From positions 1 through 6,446 of the forward strand of contig CAIVVS010000066.1 in assembly GCA_903909415.1 (NCBI GenBank): a stretch of 6,446 nucleotides of DNA. Reading direction: 5' to 3'. The notes beneath the pieces were generated by a model that saw only the letters and a program-made list of their open reading frames with translations, was not told where the DNA came from and made no database searches. The DNA is from an uncultured Pseudomonadota bacterium. GTDB lineage: Bacteria > Pseudomonadota > Gammaproteobacteria > Burkholderiales > SG8-39. Positions 6,105-6,446 of this stretch are shown one piece after another (position 1 is the first letter of the stretch; each line of letters starts with the position of its first letter). A program made the position numbers and the translations under genes.

Positions 6105-6118
6105 CGCCGTCCCCACAT
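6090..6118 (+). promoter_or_regulatory. probable sigma-32 (RpoH) heat-shock promoter of htpX
   Basis: CTTGAA (6090-6095), 15 bases, then CCCCACAT (6111-6118) match the E. coli sigma-32 consensus CTTGAA-(13 to 17)-CCCCATnT, with full agreement in the -35 and CCCCA in the -10. The predicted transcript would begin near 6125, giving a leader of about 45 bases. htpX is a known heat-shock gene in E. coli, so the position makes sense. Confidence 0.65.
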
Positions 6119-6127
6119 CTGCGCCAT

Positions 6128-6145
6128 TGGGGCGGTCTTGCCCCA
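6128..6145 (+). promoter_or_regulatory. 5' leader hairpin of htpX
   Basis: TGGGGC (6128-6133) and GCCCCA (6140-6145) form a perfect 6-bp stem with the loop GGTCTT, right at the predicted 5' end of the htpX transcript. It may protect the mRNA or affect translation. Its role is inferred from position only. Confidence 0.4.
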
Positions 6146-6151
6146 CTAGCC

Positions 6152-6163
6152 CTCCACAAGGAG
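6152..6163 (+). promoter_or_regulatory. htpX Shine-Dalgarno inside a short stem-loop
   Basis: AAGGAG (6158-6163) lies 6 bases before the ATG and fixes the start. Its GGAG can pair with CTCC (6152-6155) across an ACAA loop, giving a 4-bp stem that hides the ribosome-binding site. The stem is weak, as expected of a structure that opens on warming, but such short pairings also occur by chance. Confidence 0.4.
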
Positions 6164-6169
6164 AGTCGG

Positions 6170-6446
6170 ATGAAACGGATCGTGCTGTTCCTCGCCACCA
6201 ACATCGCCGTACTGGTGGTGATCAACATCATCGTGTCGGTGCTGGGGCTGAACAAGTTCCTGACGGCCAACGGCCTGAACCTGCCCATGCTGCTCGGCTT
6301 CTCGGCCGTGGTCGGCTTCTCCGGCGCGATCATCTCGCTGCTGCTGTCCAAGACCATGGCCAAGTGGTCCACCGGCGCGAGGATCATCGACGGCTCGGAA
6401 GGCACCAACGAGTTCTGGCTGGTCAACACCGTCCACCAGCTGGCCG
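6170..6446 (+). CDS. htpX: protease HtpX (heat-shock membrane zinc metalloprotease), 3' part off the right edge
   Basis: Ninety-two codons of an M48B-family HtpX are visible. HtpX is an inner-membrane zinc endopeptidase that helps remove misfolded membrane proteins. The N-terminus [27 protein letters not shown], the second hydrophobic segment (about 38-59, with [13 protein letters not shown]), the [12 protein letters not shown] stretch and [11 protein letters not shown] are typical of the family and lie in the usual order: two transmembrane segments (about 4-25 and 38-59), then the start of the cytoplasmic catalytic part. The HEXXH zinc site would lie beyond the window. The start has an AAGGAG Shine-Dalgarno 6 bases upstream. 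A sigma-32-like promoter and leader hairpins precede it, consistent with heat induction. It has 346 bases of its own upstream region and is probably transcribed separately from the small gene before it. Confidence 0.95.
   Translation, partial: MKRIVLFLATNIAVLVVINIIVSVLGLNKFLTANGLNLPMLLGFSAVVGFSGAIISLLLSKTMAKWSTGARIIDGSEGTNEFWLVNTVHQLA

Larger units (their letters stand above)
5824..6169. other. gene-free stretch of 346 bases before htpX
   Basis: I see no credible gene here. Frames that remain open show Arg/Pro-rich shadow translations. It contains two strong hairpins just after the small exported-protein gene, about 150 bases with nothing I can name (roughly 5917-6064), a TACAAT at 6065-6070 that could be a sigma-70 -10 element but lacks a matching -35, and then the heat-shock-like promoter, leader hairpins and Shine-Dalgarno of htpX. 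Confidence 0.6.

Overview
The window is uniformly GC-rich, with strong G/C at third codon positions in every gene. It looks like the chromosome of a high-GC proteobacterium. The gene content and protein style fit the Xanthomonadaceae/Lysobacterales (Lysobacter-like) best, but that is inference from general resemblance, not a marker-gene result. I see no insertion sequence, integrase, tRNA, rRNA or CRISPR array.

Left part (1-3017, minus strand). Three genes run right to left with gaps of about 60-66 bases: a bacteriohemerythrin with an unusual Cys/His-rich tail, a glutathione reductase (gor), and an LVIVD-repeat beta-propeller-like protein that runs off the left edge. The spacing suggests one transcript, first gene hemerythrin. 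A GC-rich near-perfect palindrome lies between the first two genes. A diiron O2/NO-binding protein next to an NADPH disulfide reductase suggests a redox or nitrosative-stress role, but nothing here proves it.

Middle part (3096-5391, plus strand). Divergent from the first group, across a 78-base gap, are three genes: a RecE-like PD-(D/E)XK nuclease-domain protein without a RecT partner in view, a FlK-type hotdog thioesterase, and a single-pass membrane protein of unknown function with a periplasmic D-C-H-A-C motif. The last two overlap by one base (TGATG), so they are probably translationally coupled. A GC hairpin follows.

Right part (5392-6446, plus strand). A small exported Ala/Pro/Lys-rich protein has its own AT-rich promoter-like site and a clear Shine-Dalgarno sequence, and is followed by two strong hairpins. 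After a 346-base gene-free stretch comes the 5' part of htpX, the membrane heat-shock metalloprotease. Its leader holds a good match to a sigma-32 heat-shock promoter and a short hairpin that pairs the Shine-Dalgarno, so heat control at both transcription and translation is plausible.

There is no clear new multi-gene defence or mobile system. The most notable items are the htpX control region, the hemerythrin tail, the orphan RecE-like nuclease, and two uncharacterised envelope proteins.
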